Positions 50,842 to 58,039 of a stretch of 64,000 nt of DNA are shown here, piece after piece. This DNA comes from Curtobacterium sp. MCLR17_036 (lineage in GTDB: Bacteria; Actinomycetota; Actinomycetes; Actinomycetales; Microbacteriaceae), in contig NZ_CP126269.1 in assembly GCF_003234445.2 (NCBI RefSeq), positions 3,348,001 to 3,412,000 of the forward strand. Direction: 5' to 3'. Below the pieces are notes generated by a model, which was not told the origin of the DNA, did not search any database, and worked only from the letters and a program-made list of their open reading frames with translations. The translations under genes and the position numbers were made by a program. Every line of letters starts with the position of its first letter. Within the stretch, counting starts at the first letter, position 1.

Positions 50842-51407
50842 CAGCGGTGCACTTCCTGCGGGGGCGTCATGGCCGCACGCATCTCGATGTTGGCGACGAG
50901 CGTCAGCAGCACCGTCGTCATCTGCTCGGTCCGTCGGGGGTCGACGGTGAAGACCGGCACGAGCATCTCGGGGTGGGCCGCCTGCAGCGCGTCGGACAGT
51001 GTCGCCGCGGTGATCCCGGGGGCGACGTCCGCCCGGGTGAGGCCGACGACGACGCCGCCGCGGTCGTACAGGTCGCGGAACTCGTCGACGTACTCGATCA
51101 GCGAGGCGACCGGGTCCGGCGCGTCGGCGTTGACCAGCACGACGAGTCCGCGGGCGCGCTCCTGCAGGATCTGCCACATGAAGTCGAACCGGCGCTGTCC
51201 GGGGATGCCGTACAGGCGCACCTTGTCGGTGTCGCCGACGGTGATCTCGCCGTAGTCGAGCGCGACGGTCGTGGTGTCCTTGTCGGCGGTCTCGCGGTCG
51301 GTGTTCGCGGCCTCGGTGCGGACGACCGGCACCTCGCTGAGCGCCTCGATCGCCGTGGTCTTGCCGGCGCCCATCGGGCCGGCGAACAGGATGACGTGCT
51401 CGGCCAT
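50841..51407 (-). CDS. CvnD/MglA-like small GTPase
   Basis: 188 residues from the ATG at 51407. P-loop GPMGAGKTT (10-18); switch II region YGIPGQRRFDFMWQ, the GTPGQxRFxFMW pattern of conservon CvnD proteins rather than DxxGQ; G4-like GLTRADV. Such Ras-like proteins switch between GTP and GDP forms and are regulated by roadblock partners. It overlaps genes on both sides by one base. In Streptomyces the family affects development; in Myxococcus the related MglA sets cell polarity. Confidence 0.88.
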   Translation of the reverse strand: MAEHVILFAGPMGAGKTTAIEALSEVPVVRTEAANTDRETADKDTTTVALDYGEITVGDTDKVRLYGIPGQRRFDFMWQILQERARGLVVLVNADAPDPVASLIEYVDEFRDLYDRGGVVVGLTRADVAPGITAATLSDALQAAHPEMLVPVFTVDPRRTEQMTTVLLTLVANIEMRAAMTPPQEVHR

Positions 51408-52093
51408 CAGCGGGCCAGCCGGTCGAGCAGGCGACGGAAGAGGCCGCTGCGGGGTGCCGGTGCGGACTGCACGGCGGCCGGGACCGGACGGTCGAACGCC
51501 GGACGCGCCATCGCGACGTCGGGCGTCTCGGAGCGCAGGATGCGCATCAGGCTGAAGGCGTTGATGAGGCGTCGCGCCTCGGTCGGGGCCACGTTCGCCT
51601 GCTCGGCGAGCTCGTCGACGGTGAGCGACGCGTACCCGAGCAGCGAGGTCATCCGGACGTGGTCCGGGGTGTGCGCGAGGGTGGTGAAGTTCGGCCAGCG
51701 CTGCAGTCGGTAGCGGTCGTCGCGCTGCAGCCACCAGGCGAGCTCGCCGGGGAAGGAGTTCAGGCCGACGTACCAGAGGAACGCCTGCAGCTCGTTGCCG
51801 GGGCCGGCGGAGACGACGGACTCGGCGTCGCGTGCCTCGCGGCCGACGCGCAGGTCGTCGGGCTCGATCGGGAGCGCGTCGAGCGGCGTGCTCGTCCAGT
51901 AGGCGTCCGTCGCGACGTCGATGATGAGCGGGTCGTGCCCGGCGATCTCGATGCGGAGCACCTCGCCGGGCGCGTCCCACATCGGCCGGACGGCCATGGC
52001 GACCCGGGTCCAGCCGAAGCGCGGCATCGGCGTCGCCTCGTGCGCGGGCGTCGCGTCGAGGTCCCCCGGACCCGAGAGCTGTGTCGATTCCAT
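51407..52093 (-). CDS. HTH-containing lead protein of the GTPase/roadblock module
   Basis: 228 residues from the ATG at 52093 (GGAGG some distance upstream; an in-frame TTG at 52174 is also possible). I recognise no named family. The middle reads like a small mixed domain (EVLRIEIAGHDPLIIDVATD; AFLWYVGLNSFPGELAWWLQ), and the C-terminal part has a winged-helix-like segment, LTVDELAEQANVAPTEARRL, in the place taken by CvnC/DUF742 in conservons. It may read GTPase state into transcription, or may simply bind the GTPase. First gene of the overlapping trio. Confidence 0.65.
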   Translation of the reverse strand: MESTQLSGPGDLDATPAHEATPMPRFGWTRVAMAVRPMWDAPGEVLRIEIAGHDPLIIDVATDAYWTSTPLDALPIEPDDLRVGREARDAESVVSAGPGNELQAFLWYVGLNSFPGELAWWLQRDDRYRLQRWPNFTTLAHTPDHVRMTSLLGYASLTVDELAEQANVAPTEARRLINAFSLMRILRSETPDVAMARPAFDRPVPAAVQSAPAPRSGLFRRLLDRLAR

Positions 52094-52255
52094 CCCTGGG
52101 TCGTCCTCCTGGCGCCGGTCCCCCGGCCGTTGCTCCCTCGACACCGTCCGCGCCGATCTGACGTGTCGATCCAAGTGGATCGGGACGTTCTGCAGGAAGC
52201 CCCCGTGCGGGCGTCACCTGTTGTGAGGGCAGGAGGACGGTGCACCACCGAAGAC

Positions 52256-52279
52256 GAGGATTCGACGCGCCGAATCCTC
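52256..52279. promoter_or_regulatory. Palindromic operator upstream of mntH
   Basis: Arms gaggattcg (52256-52264) and cgaatcctc (52271-52279) are exact complements around a six-base centre, ending 16 bases before the mntH start. Manganese transporters are often repressed by MntR (DtxR family) or Mur/Fur-type regulators that bind 19-24-base dyads; this dyad fits by size and place, not by a known consensus. Confidence 0.6.
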
Positions 52280-52294
52280 TGGCATGCTGGGATC

Positions 52295-53545
52295 GTGACC
52301 GACACCGCCGCCGCACCACCCGCCGAACAGACCCCTCGTCGTCGCGCGGCCGGGCTCACCCTGCTCGGTCCGGCGTTCGTCGCGGCCATCGCCTACGTCG
52401 ACCCCGGCAACGTCGCGGCGAACCTGACCGCCGGCGCGGAGCACGGCTACCTGCTGCTGTGGGTGCTCGTCGCGGCGAACGCCAGCGCGGTCGTCGTGCA
52501 GTACCTGTCCGCGAAGCTCGGCGTCGTGACCGGGCGGTCCCTGCCGGAGCACCTCGGGTTGCGGTTGCGCCGCACACCCCGGCTGCTGTTCTGGGGGCAG
52601 GCCGAGGTCGTCGCCGCCGCGACCGACGTCGCCGAGGTGATCGGCGGCGCACTCGCCCTGCACCTGCTGTTCGGGCTGCCGCTCGTGGCCGGCGGGCTCG
52701 TCACCGGCGTCGTCTCGATGCTGCTGCTCACGCTGCAGAGCCGCCGTGGCACCCGCGCCTTCGAGACGGTCGTCACCGCCATGCTCGTCGTGCTCACCAT
52801 CGGATTCTGCGGCGGCCTGCTGTTCGCGCAGGTCTCGCCCGCCGAGCTCGTCGGCGGACTCGTGCCCCGTTTCGAGGGCGCCGGCTCGGTGCTGCTCGCG
52901 GCCTCGATGCTCGGCGCCACGGTGATGCCGCACGCGGTGTACCTGCACTCGGCGCTCGCCCGCGACCGGCACGGCGAGGTCCCGGCCGGACCGGAACGCC
53001 GGCGTGTGCTCGCCGCGACCCGGTGGGACGTCGGACTCGCCCTCGTGGTGGCCGGCGGCGTGAACATCTGCATGCTCGTGCTCGCCGCGGCGACGCTGCC
53101 GGGCGTCGCCGGGACCGACTCGATCCCGGGCGCGCAGCGGGCGATCGCCGAGCACGTCGGCCCGGTGGTCGGCGTGCTCTTCGCCGTCGGGCTGCTCGCC
53201 TCCGGACTGGCGTCGACGTCGGTCGGCTGCATGGCCGGGGCCGAGATCATGCGCGGGCTCCTGCACGTGCGGATCCCGCTCGTGGCCCGACGGCTGGTGA
53301 CCCTCGTCCCCGCCATCGTCCTGCTCGCGGTGCAGGCGGACGCGACGATGCTGCTCGTCGTGAGCCAGGTGGTGCTGAGCTTCGGGATCGCCTTCGCGAT
53401 CGTGCCGCTCGTCGTCTACACCTCGCGCCGGAGCGTGATGGGCGCGGACGTGAACGCCGCGACCACCCGCGCGGTGGCGTGGGTGATCGCGGCGGTGATC
53501 GTGGCGCTCAACGTCGCGCTGGTCGTCCTCACGCTCACGGGGTGA
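52295..53545 (+). CDS. mntH: Nramp-family manganese/divalent metal transporter
   Basis: Proton-coupled importer of manganese and related ions. 416 residues from the GTG at 52295, with eleven membrane helices. The metal-binding helices are diagnostic: AIAYVDPGN (TM1, about 32-39) and GATVMPHAVYLHSAL (TM6), together giving the D, N and M ligands. The start follows only 16 bases after a perfect 9-bp palindrome, so metal-dependent repression is likely. Longer readings upstream overlap the GTPase module and have no similarity. Confidence 0.94.
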   Translation: MTDTAAAPPAEQTPRRRAAGLTLLGPAFVAAIAYVDPGNVAANLTAGAEHGYLLLWVLVAANASAVVVQYLSAKLGVVTGRSLPEHLGLRLRRTPRLLFWGQAEVVAAATDVAEVIGGALALHLLFGLPLVAGGLVTGVVSMLLLTLQSRRGTRAFETVVTAMLVVLTIGFCGGLLFAQVSPAELVGGLVPRFEGAGSVLLAASMLGATVMPHAVYLHSALARDRHGEVPAGPERRRVLAATRWDVGLALVVAGGVNICMLVLAAATLPGVAGTDSIPGAQRAIAEHVGPVVGVLFAVGLLASGLASTSVGCMAGAEIMRGLLHVRIPLVARRLVTLVPAIVLLAVQADATMLLVVSQVVLSFGIAFAIVPLVVYTSRRSVMGADVNAATTRAVAWVIAAVIVALNVALVVLTLTG

Positions 53546-53568
53546 GGACGCCCGACGTCGGGCCGTCC
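53546..53568. terminator. Small convergent terminator
   Basis: A 10-bp stem with one bulge (ggac-gcccga with tcgggccgtcc) starts right after the mntH stop and ends before the DUF427 stop. The genes are convergent, so it may serve both. Weaker than the others. Confidence 0.45.
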
Positions 53569-53574
53569 GGTGCG

Positions 53575-53877
53575 TCAGTCGACGACGCGGACGCCCTTCC
53601 AGAACGCGACGTAGCCCGAGTAGTCCTTGCCGACGCGGTCGAAGGACGACGGGATCGGCGTCGGGTACGACCAGGCGTTGTCCTGTAGCGCCTGTCCGTC
53701 CACGTTCACCGTGTAGTACTGCGTGTCGCCCTTCCACGGGCAGTGGTACTGGGTGGGGCTCTCGGTGAACAGCTCGGACTTCACGCTCGACGGCGGGAAG
53801 TACCAGTTGCCCTCGATCTGGATGAGGTCCTCTTCCGGGGCCTCTGCGACCACGGTGTCTCCGACGACTGCCTTCAT
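53575..53877 (-). CDS. DUF427 protein
   Basis: 100 residues, the normal length. The fold is read from NWYFPPSSV, TQYHCPWKGDTQYYTV (the conserved C-P-W-K-G core) and the end YSGYVAFWKGVRVV. DUF427 proteins are widespread, form a small beta barrel and have no proven function. It has a good ribosome site (AGGAGCAACGCC). Convergent with mntH; no operon partner on the left. Confidence 0.9.
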   Translation of the reverse strand: MKAVVGDTVVAEAPEEDLIQIEGNWYFPPSSVKSELFTESPTQYHCPWKGDTQYYTVNVDGQALQDNAWSYPTPIPSSFDRVGKDYSGYVAFWKGVRVVD

Positions 53878-53919
53878 GGCGTTGCTCCTTCGCTCGCTGG
53901 GTGCTGATCGGACCGAACG

Positions 53920-54525
53920 CTACGCCCGGCTCCGGGATTCCCGCAGGACGACGAGCTCCGGCCCCGCGGCGAGCGCCGCGTGCGTCGCGTCGCGGCCCGG
54001 TCCGGCGGCGGACTCGGAGGCCGTCACGAGGTGCCGCACCCCGCGGCGCAGCCCCGTCCACGCCGCGCACGCTGCGGCGGCCTCCGGCGAGGTGTGGTCG
54101 ATCCCGACGGCGACGAGCGCGTCGACGACGGCGCCCGCGCCGAGCAGGTCGTCCACCGCGAAGTCCGGGGCGTCCGGCACGGCGGCGGACTCCCCCGCCG
54201 CGACCGCGGCGTCGTCGAGGGCGGGCGGGTGGTGCAGCCCGGCCGCGACGACCGCGACGACGCACCGGTCGCCCCGCTCGGCCTGGAGGCCCGTCACCCG
54301 TTCCGCGACCGCCGCCGCGTTGCCGAGGTGGCCGAGCACGACCTCCGGTCCCTCCGGCAAGGCGTCCGTCGCGTCGGCGAGCACCCGCCGCTGTGCGGCC
54401 GGGTCCGCGGACGCCGGCAGGACGTCGACCCAGACGAGCAGGTGCGCGCCGTGGGCGACGCGCGCCGCACCTCCGGTGCCCCACGCGAACCGGACCTGGT
54501 ACTGCTCCTGGGTGCGTTCTGCCAC
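53920..54525 (-). CDS. ComB-like (2-phosphosulfolactate phosphatase family) protein
   Basis: 201 residues from the GTG at 54525 (a GTG nine bases upstream is also possible). It opens EQYQVRFAWGTGGAARV and has VWVDVLPASADPA, the place of the DVLRAS box of ComB, followed by HLGNAAAVAERV and a hydrophobic VVAVVAAGLHH. True ComB serves coenzyme M synthesis in archaea; bacterial relatives are common in actinobacteria where coenzyme M is not made, so the actual substrate is unknown. Divergent from the next gene. Confidence 0.7.
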   Translation of the reverse strand: MAERTQEQYQVRFAWGTGGAARVAHGAHLLVWVDVLPASADPAAQRRVLADATDALPEGPEVVLGHLGNAAAVAERVTGLQAERGDRCVVAVVAAGLHHPPALDDAAVAAGESAAVPDAPDFAVDDLLGAGAVVDALVAVGIDHTSPEAAAACAAWTGLRRGVRHLVTASESAAGPGRDATHAALAAGPELVVLRESRSRA

Positions 54526-54643
54526 GCCCGCCACGATAGCCGCGGGCGCGCGCCTGTCCGCGCCCACAGGATCCGCTGTCCCTCTCCACAGGGAGGTCGC
54601 TCGGGGCGGTCCGCGGGAGCGCGCGTCCGTAGGATGACCTTCC

Positions 54644-55276
54644 ATGGAGATCGCCCCCGTGCCCACCCTGACCGGTGACCGTGTGACGCTCGAGCCCCTC
54701 GCGCAGGAGCACGCCGAGGACCTGCGGGCGGCGGTCACGGACGGCGACCTGTGGCGCACCTGGTACGCCTCGGTCCCCGCCCCGGCCCAGGTCGAGGACG
54801 AGATCGACCGGCGGCTCGCCGAGCACCGCGCCGGCCGGATGGTGCCCTTCGCGGTACGCGACCGACCGACGGGGCGCGTGGTCGGTGCGACGACCTTCAT
54901 GAACATCGACACCGGGAACCGCCGCGTCGAGATCGGCAGCACGTTCCTGGCCCGCTCGGCACAGCGCTCCGGCATCAACACCGAGTCGAAGCTGCTGCTC
55001 CTGTCCCACGCGTTCGAGGCCTGGCAGTGCATCGCCGTCGAGTTCCGCACGCACTGGCACAACCAGCAGTCCCGCGCGGCGATCGCCGGCCTCGGCGCCA
55101 AGCAGGACGGCGTGCTGCGGAACCACGCGATCGGCCGCGACGGCACCCTGCGCGACACGGTCGTGTTCTCCGTCATCGCGTCCGAGTGGCCGACGGTCCG
55201 GATGTCCCTGGCCGAGCGGCTCCGCCGGCACGACCGGGCCGAGGGCGCCCGGCGTCGCTCGGCCCGGCACGCCTAG
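54644..55276 (+). CDS. GNAT acetyltransferase, RimJ/RimL type
   Basis: 210 residues. The layout is that of RimJ/RimL-like GNATs: LTGDRVTLEPLAQEHAEDLR at the start, VVGATTFMNIDTGNRRVEIG in the middle, SGINTESKLLLLSHAFE in the acetyl-CoA region (the Q/RxxGxG motif is diverged to QRSGIN) and FRTHWHNQQSRAAIAGLGAK near the end. A 30-residue basic tail follows. Such enzymes acetylate protein N-termini or small amines. Start ATG at 54644 lacks a strong ribosome site. Confidence 0.88.
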   Translation: MEIAPVPTLTGDRVTLEPLAQEHAEDLRAAVTDGDLWRTWYASVPAPAQVEDEIDRRLAEHRAGRMVPFAVRDRPTGRVVGATTFMNIDTGNRRVEIGSTFLARSAQRSGINTESKLLLLSHAFEAWQCIAVEFRTHWHNQQSRAAIAGLGAKQDGVLRNHAIGRDGTLRDTVVFSVIASEWPTVRMSLAERLRRHDRAEGARRRSARHA

Positions 55277-55301
55277 GGCGGCGCACGCGTACGGTCGACC
55301 C

Positions 55302-55784
55302 ATGCACGTCGGCCTCCGGATCATCCTCGACGCGCCGGTCGACACCGTGCGCGACGCCCTGCTGTCCCCGTCCGTGATGGTGGCGGTGACGAAGCCGTTC
55401 CTCGTCTACCGCTCGCGCGACCCGCAGGGGTTCCCGCGCCGGTGGGAGCCCGGGCACCCGCACCCGATCACGGCCAGCGCCTTCGGCCTCGTGCCGAGCG
55501 GCGACACCCACGTCGACCTCGACCTGTACGAGGTCGAGGGGGTCCCGGTGCAGCGCGACAACGGCGGCGGCACCTCGGGGCTGTTCGGGCGGATGACGAT
55601 GCGGCACCGGATGGCCGTCGTCCCCGCACCCGGCGGGCGCACGCTGCTGCTCGACCGCCTGACCTACCGGATGCGGCCGTGGCCCCTCGGCGCGCTCCTC
55701 TGGCCGGGCATGTGGGTGATCTGGCAGTGGCGGGCGTCCCGGATGCGTGCCCTCGCGCCCACGTGGCGGACGGACGGTGCCTGA
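55302..55784 (+). CDS. SRPBCC-like small protein
   Basis: 160 residues. MHVGLRIILDAPVDTVRDALL is typical of the first strand and helix of START/SRPBCC proteins, and the central beta strands end in a hydrophobic helix (LLWPGMWVIWQWRASRM) that could lie across a ligand pocket or be a membrane anchor. No family assignment is certain. It lies 25 bases after the GNAT gene and 53 before DUF1684, all on the plus strand, and may share their transcript. Confidence 0.65.
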   Translation: MHVGLRIILDAPVDTVRDALLSPSVMVAVTKPFLVYRSRDPQGFPRRWEPGHPHPITASAFGLVPSGDTHVDLDLYEVEGVPVQRDNGGGTSGLFGRMTMRHRMAVVPAPGGRTLLLDRLTYRMRPWPLGALLWPGMWVIWQWRASRMRALAPTWRTDGA

Positions 55785-55836
55785 CGGGCGCGGGTCGGGC
55801 CTCCCGTCCACCGCGCAGCGGCGTAGCCTCGACCAC

Positions 55837-56487
55837 GTGAGCCAGACGCGCCCCGACGAGCCGACGACCGACGACCACGTGCGGAGCACGCTCGCGACGG
55901 TCGACTGGCGACGGATGACCTTCGACCTGTACCGGCGGGTCCGGGCGACCCCCGACCCGCAGGTCGCGCACGCGATGTGGCGGGAGACGCGCGACGCGAT
56001 GTTCGCGGAGCACCCGGCCTCGCCGCTGCTCGACGAGGACGCCCGTGACTTCGAGTCGCTGCCCGTCCCCGACTACGACCCCGACTGGCGGTTCGAGGTC
56101 CGCATCGAGCCCACGGAGCCCGCGGCGTTCGACTTCGAGACCGGCACCGACGGCATCGTGCACTTCGACCGGCTCGGCGTCGTCAGCGTGCCGGGCGTCG
56201 GCACGCTCGACGTGTGGTCGCACGGCGGCTACGCGGGCGGCCTGTTCGTCCCGGTGAAGGACGCCAGTGCCGGCAAGGCGCGCGGGACGTACGGCGGCGG
56301 GCGCTACCTGCTCGACACGATCAAGGGCTCGGACCTGGGCGGCGACGACGCCGGGTCGCTCGTCCTCGACTTCAACTTCGCGTACAACCCGTCGTGCGCG
56401 TACGACCCGGCGTGGGCGTGCCCGCTCGCGCCGCGCGGCAACACCGTGGCCGTGCCGATCCCGGTCGGCGAGCAGTACGACTTCTAG
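55837..56487 (+). CDS. DUF1684 protein
   Basis: 216 residues from the GTG at 55837. Recognised from FAEHPASPLLDEDARDFESL, the central LGVVSVPGVGTLDVWSHGGY, and the near-terminal FNFAYNPSCAYDPAWACPLAP, which includes the conserved CAY and C-P-L-A-P. DUF1684 proteins have a beta-sandwich and no proven function, but the C-terminal motif is very conserved. It is followed after 10 bases by a GntR gene, which suggests an operon. Confidence 0.87.
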   Translation: MSQTRPDEPTTDDHVRSTLATVDWRRMTFDLYRRVRATPDPQVAHAMWRETRDAMFAEHPASPLLDEDARDFESLPVPDYDPDWRFEVRIEPTEPAAFDFETGTDGIVHFDRLGVVSVPGVGTLDVWSHGGYAGGLFVPVKDASAGKARGTYGGGRYLLDTIKGSDLGGDDAGSLVLDFNFAYNPSCAYDPAWACPLAPRGNTVAVPIPVGEQYDF

Positions 56488-56497
56488 GGTGGAACGC

Positions 56498-56857
56498 ATG
56501 GCTGGACTGGTCGCGATCGACGCCGGCGGGCGCATCCCGCCCTTCGAACAGGTGCGCTCGCAGATCGCGGCGCAGATCGCCGCCGGGTACCTGGTCGACG
56601 GCGAACGGCTGCCGAGCGTGCGCGGGCTCGCGGACGAGCTCGGGCTGGCGGCGGGGACGGTCGCGAAGGCCTACCAGCTGCTCGAGGAGGCCGGACTCGT
56701 GCACACGGCGCGCGGTGCCGGCACCCGGGTGGTGCGCCCGGCCGAGGTGCCGGACGCCGTGGCCGACGCGGCTCGGGAGCTCGCCGCGGCGGCGCGGGCG
56801 GCCGGCCTGTCCGCCGAGCAGGCCGCGACGGCCCTCCGCGACGCCTGGCCCGCCTAG
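56498..56857 (+). CDS. GntR-family regulator, YtrA type
   Basis: 119 residues from the ATG at 56498 (GGGTGGAACGC upstream). An N-terminal winged helix with PPFEQVRSQIAAQIAAGYLV and LPSVRGLADELGLAAGTVAK is followed by a short helical tail and no ligand domain, the plan of the small YtrA subfamily that usually controls nearby ABC transporters. No transporter is near, and it is tied to DUF1684, so the target is unclear. Confidence 0.9.
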   Translation: MAGLVAIDAGGRIPPFEQVRSQIAAQIAAGYLVDGERLPSVRGLADELGLAAGTVAKAYQLLEEAGLVHTARGAGTRVVRPAEVPDAVADAARELAAAARAAGLSAEQAATALRDAWPA

Positions 56858-56892
56858 ACCGGGAGCCCCTCGTCGCGGCCCGGCGGCCGCCG

Positions 56893-57750
56893 TCAGCAGT
56901 GCTCGAAGACGTACTCGTCGCTCGACGGTGCCACCAGGTCGCGATCGCGCAGGATCGTCATGGCCGGGCGGCTCGTCAGGCGGCACACCGACCCCCACGA
57001 GCGCTCGAGGGTGTCGGCGTACTCGACGTCGATGACCCGCTTCCCGTAGGCCTTCGTGTACGCAGAGCACTCCCGGTACTGCACGCACTCCTCGGCGACG
57101 ACGAAGTCGAACCCGGTCTGCTCGCGGCCGGACGCGCCGAGCTGTGGCGTGTTCTTCTGCCCGACGGCCAGTCCGTGCCGGTGGCCGGTCGTGACGAGCG
57201 ACTTCGCGAGCGCGAGGTTGCCGGCCCGGGTGAGCCGCTTCCCGCTCCGGGTCCAGGAGTCGAGGTTGTCGAACTCGACGGCGTCGAAGCCGCGGTCACC
57301 GCAGCGGGCGATGGTCTTCGCGAGCACCTTCGTGATGAGGGCGCGCTTCGCGGCGGTCCGGGTGTCGAGGAGCATCTCGTCCGGCCACCCCGGGTCCGAG
57401 ACCGGCTTGCCCGCACGGTCGCGGAGGATCGCGGACGGGTACGACTTCGTCCACGTGCGGGCGGCCTCGGGCTGCGTCTGGAACCCGTTGACGTAGCAGA
57501 TGCTGTACGTGCCCTTCGCGGGCTTCGCGGTGCTGTCGCGCTCGACGATCGTCACGCCGGACGGCGGCGCGTAGGCCCCGCCGAGCTGGTAGTCCGGACG
57601 ACCCGAGGTGGGCAGGTTCGTGTACCCCGCCGTCGATGCCGCGCGTGCGGTGCCGGCGCCCCCGGCCGGCGCGGCCTCGGCGCACCCGGCGGTGCCGAGG
57701 ACGGCCACCAGGGCCATCGCGGTGGTCAGCAGGACGGTTCGTGTGCGCAC
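56893..57750 (-). CDS. GH114 endo-alpha-1,4-polygalactosaminidase-like exported protein
   Basis: 285 residues from the GTG at 57750. The signal peptide ends LGTAGC with C23 as a possible lipid site, though the lipobox is imperfect. The catalytic barrel of GH114 is recognisable: GTYSICYVNGF near 85, then FDAVEFDNLDSW with the key acidic residues, and EECVQYREC near the end. The family cleaves polymers rich in galactosamine, including matrix or fungal-wall polysaccharides. It stands alone, convergent with the GntR gene. Confidence 0.88.
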   Translation of the reverse strand: MRTRTVLLTTAMALVAVLGTAGCAEAAPAGGAGTARAASTAGYTNLPTSGRPDYQLGGAYAPPSGVTIVERDSTAKPAKGTYSICYVNGFQTQPEAARTWTKSYPSAILRDRAGKPVSDPGWPDEMLLDTRTAAKRALITKVLAKTIARCGDRGFDAVEFDNLDSWTRSGKRLTRAGNLALAKSLVTTGHRHGLAVGQKNTPQLGASGREQTGFDFVVAEECVQYRECSAYTKAYGKRVIDVEYADTLERSWGSVCRLTSRPAMTILRDRDLVAPSSDEYVFEHC

Positions 57751-57827
57751 CCCGGAATCCTCGCACGCGCGCGGCGGACGGCCCGGTCCTCGGCGATCCG
57801 GCGTCCGCGCGCTATGCTGGACGTACT

Positions 57828-58027
57828 CGAGGCGCCGATCGCCTCGTGCGTCGTACGGACGCCCCGAACTCCCGACCACCGATCCGACGGATCGCGGTCG
57901 ATGATCGAGCACCTCACGAAGGTGCCCAGGCTTCTCTGCTGCGGCGACTGCGCCAGCCACCTCCGTTGGCGCGCATCCCGCCCGCGCGCTGCCTCGCAAG
58001 TGCGCCCACAGCCGGACCCCTCCGGCT
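57828..58027 (+). promoter_or_regulatory. Folded 5' leader of the DEAD-box helicase gene
   Basis: Within about 200 bases upstream of the helicase, five stem-loops stand in a row: 57828-57846 (7 bp), 57873-57900 (two-part stem, 6+5 bp), 57909-57925 (6 bp), 57950-57972 (6 bp) and 58010-58027 (7 bp, perfect). The last ends two bases before the ribosome site (aaagg at 58029-58033). A TATGCT hexamer at about 57813 may be the -10 box. Long structured leaders on RNA helicase genes suit cold or autogenous control. Confidence 0.6.
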
Positions 58028-58039
58028 CGAAAGGTCACC

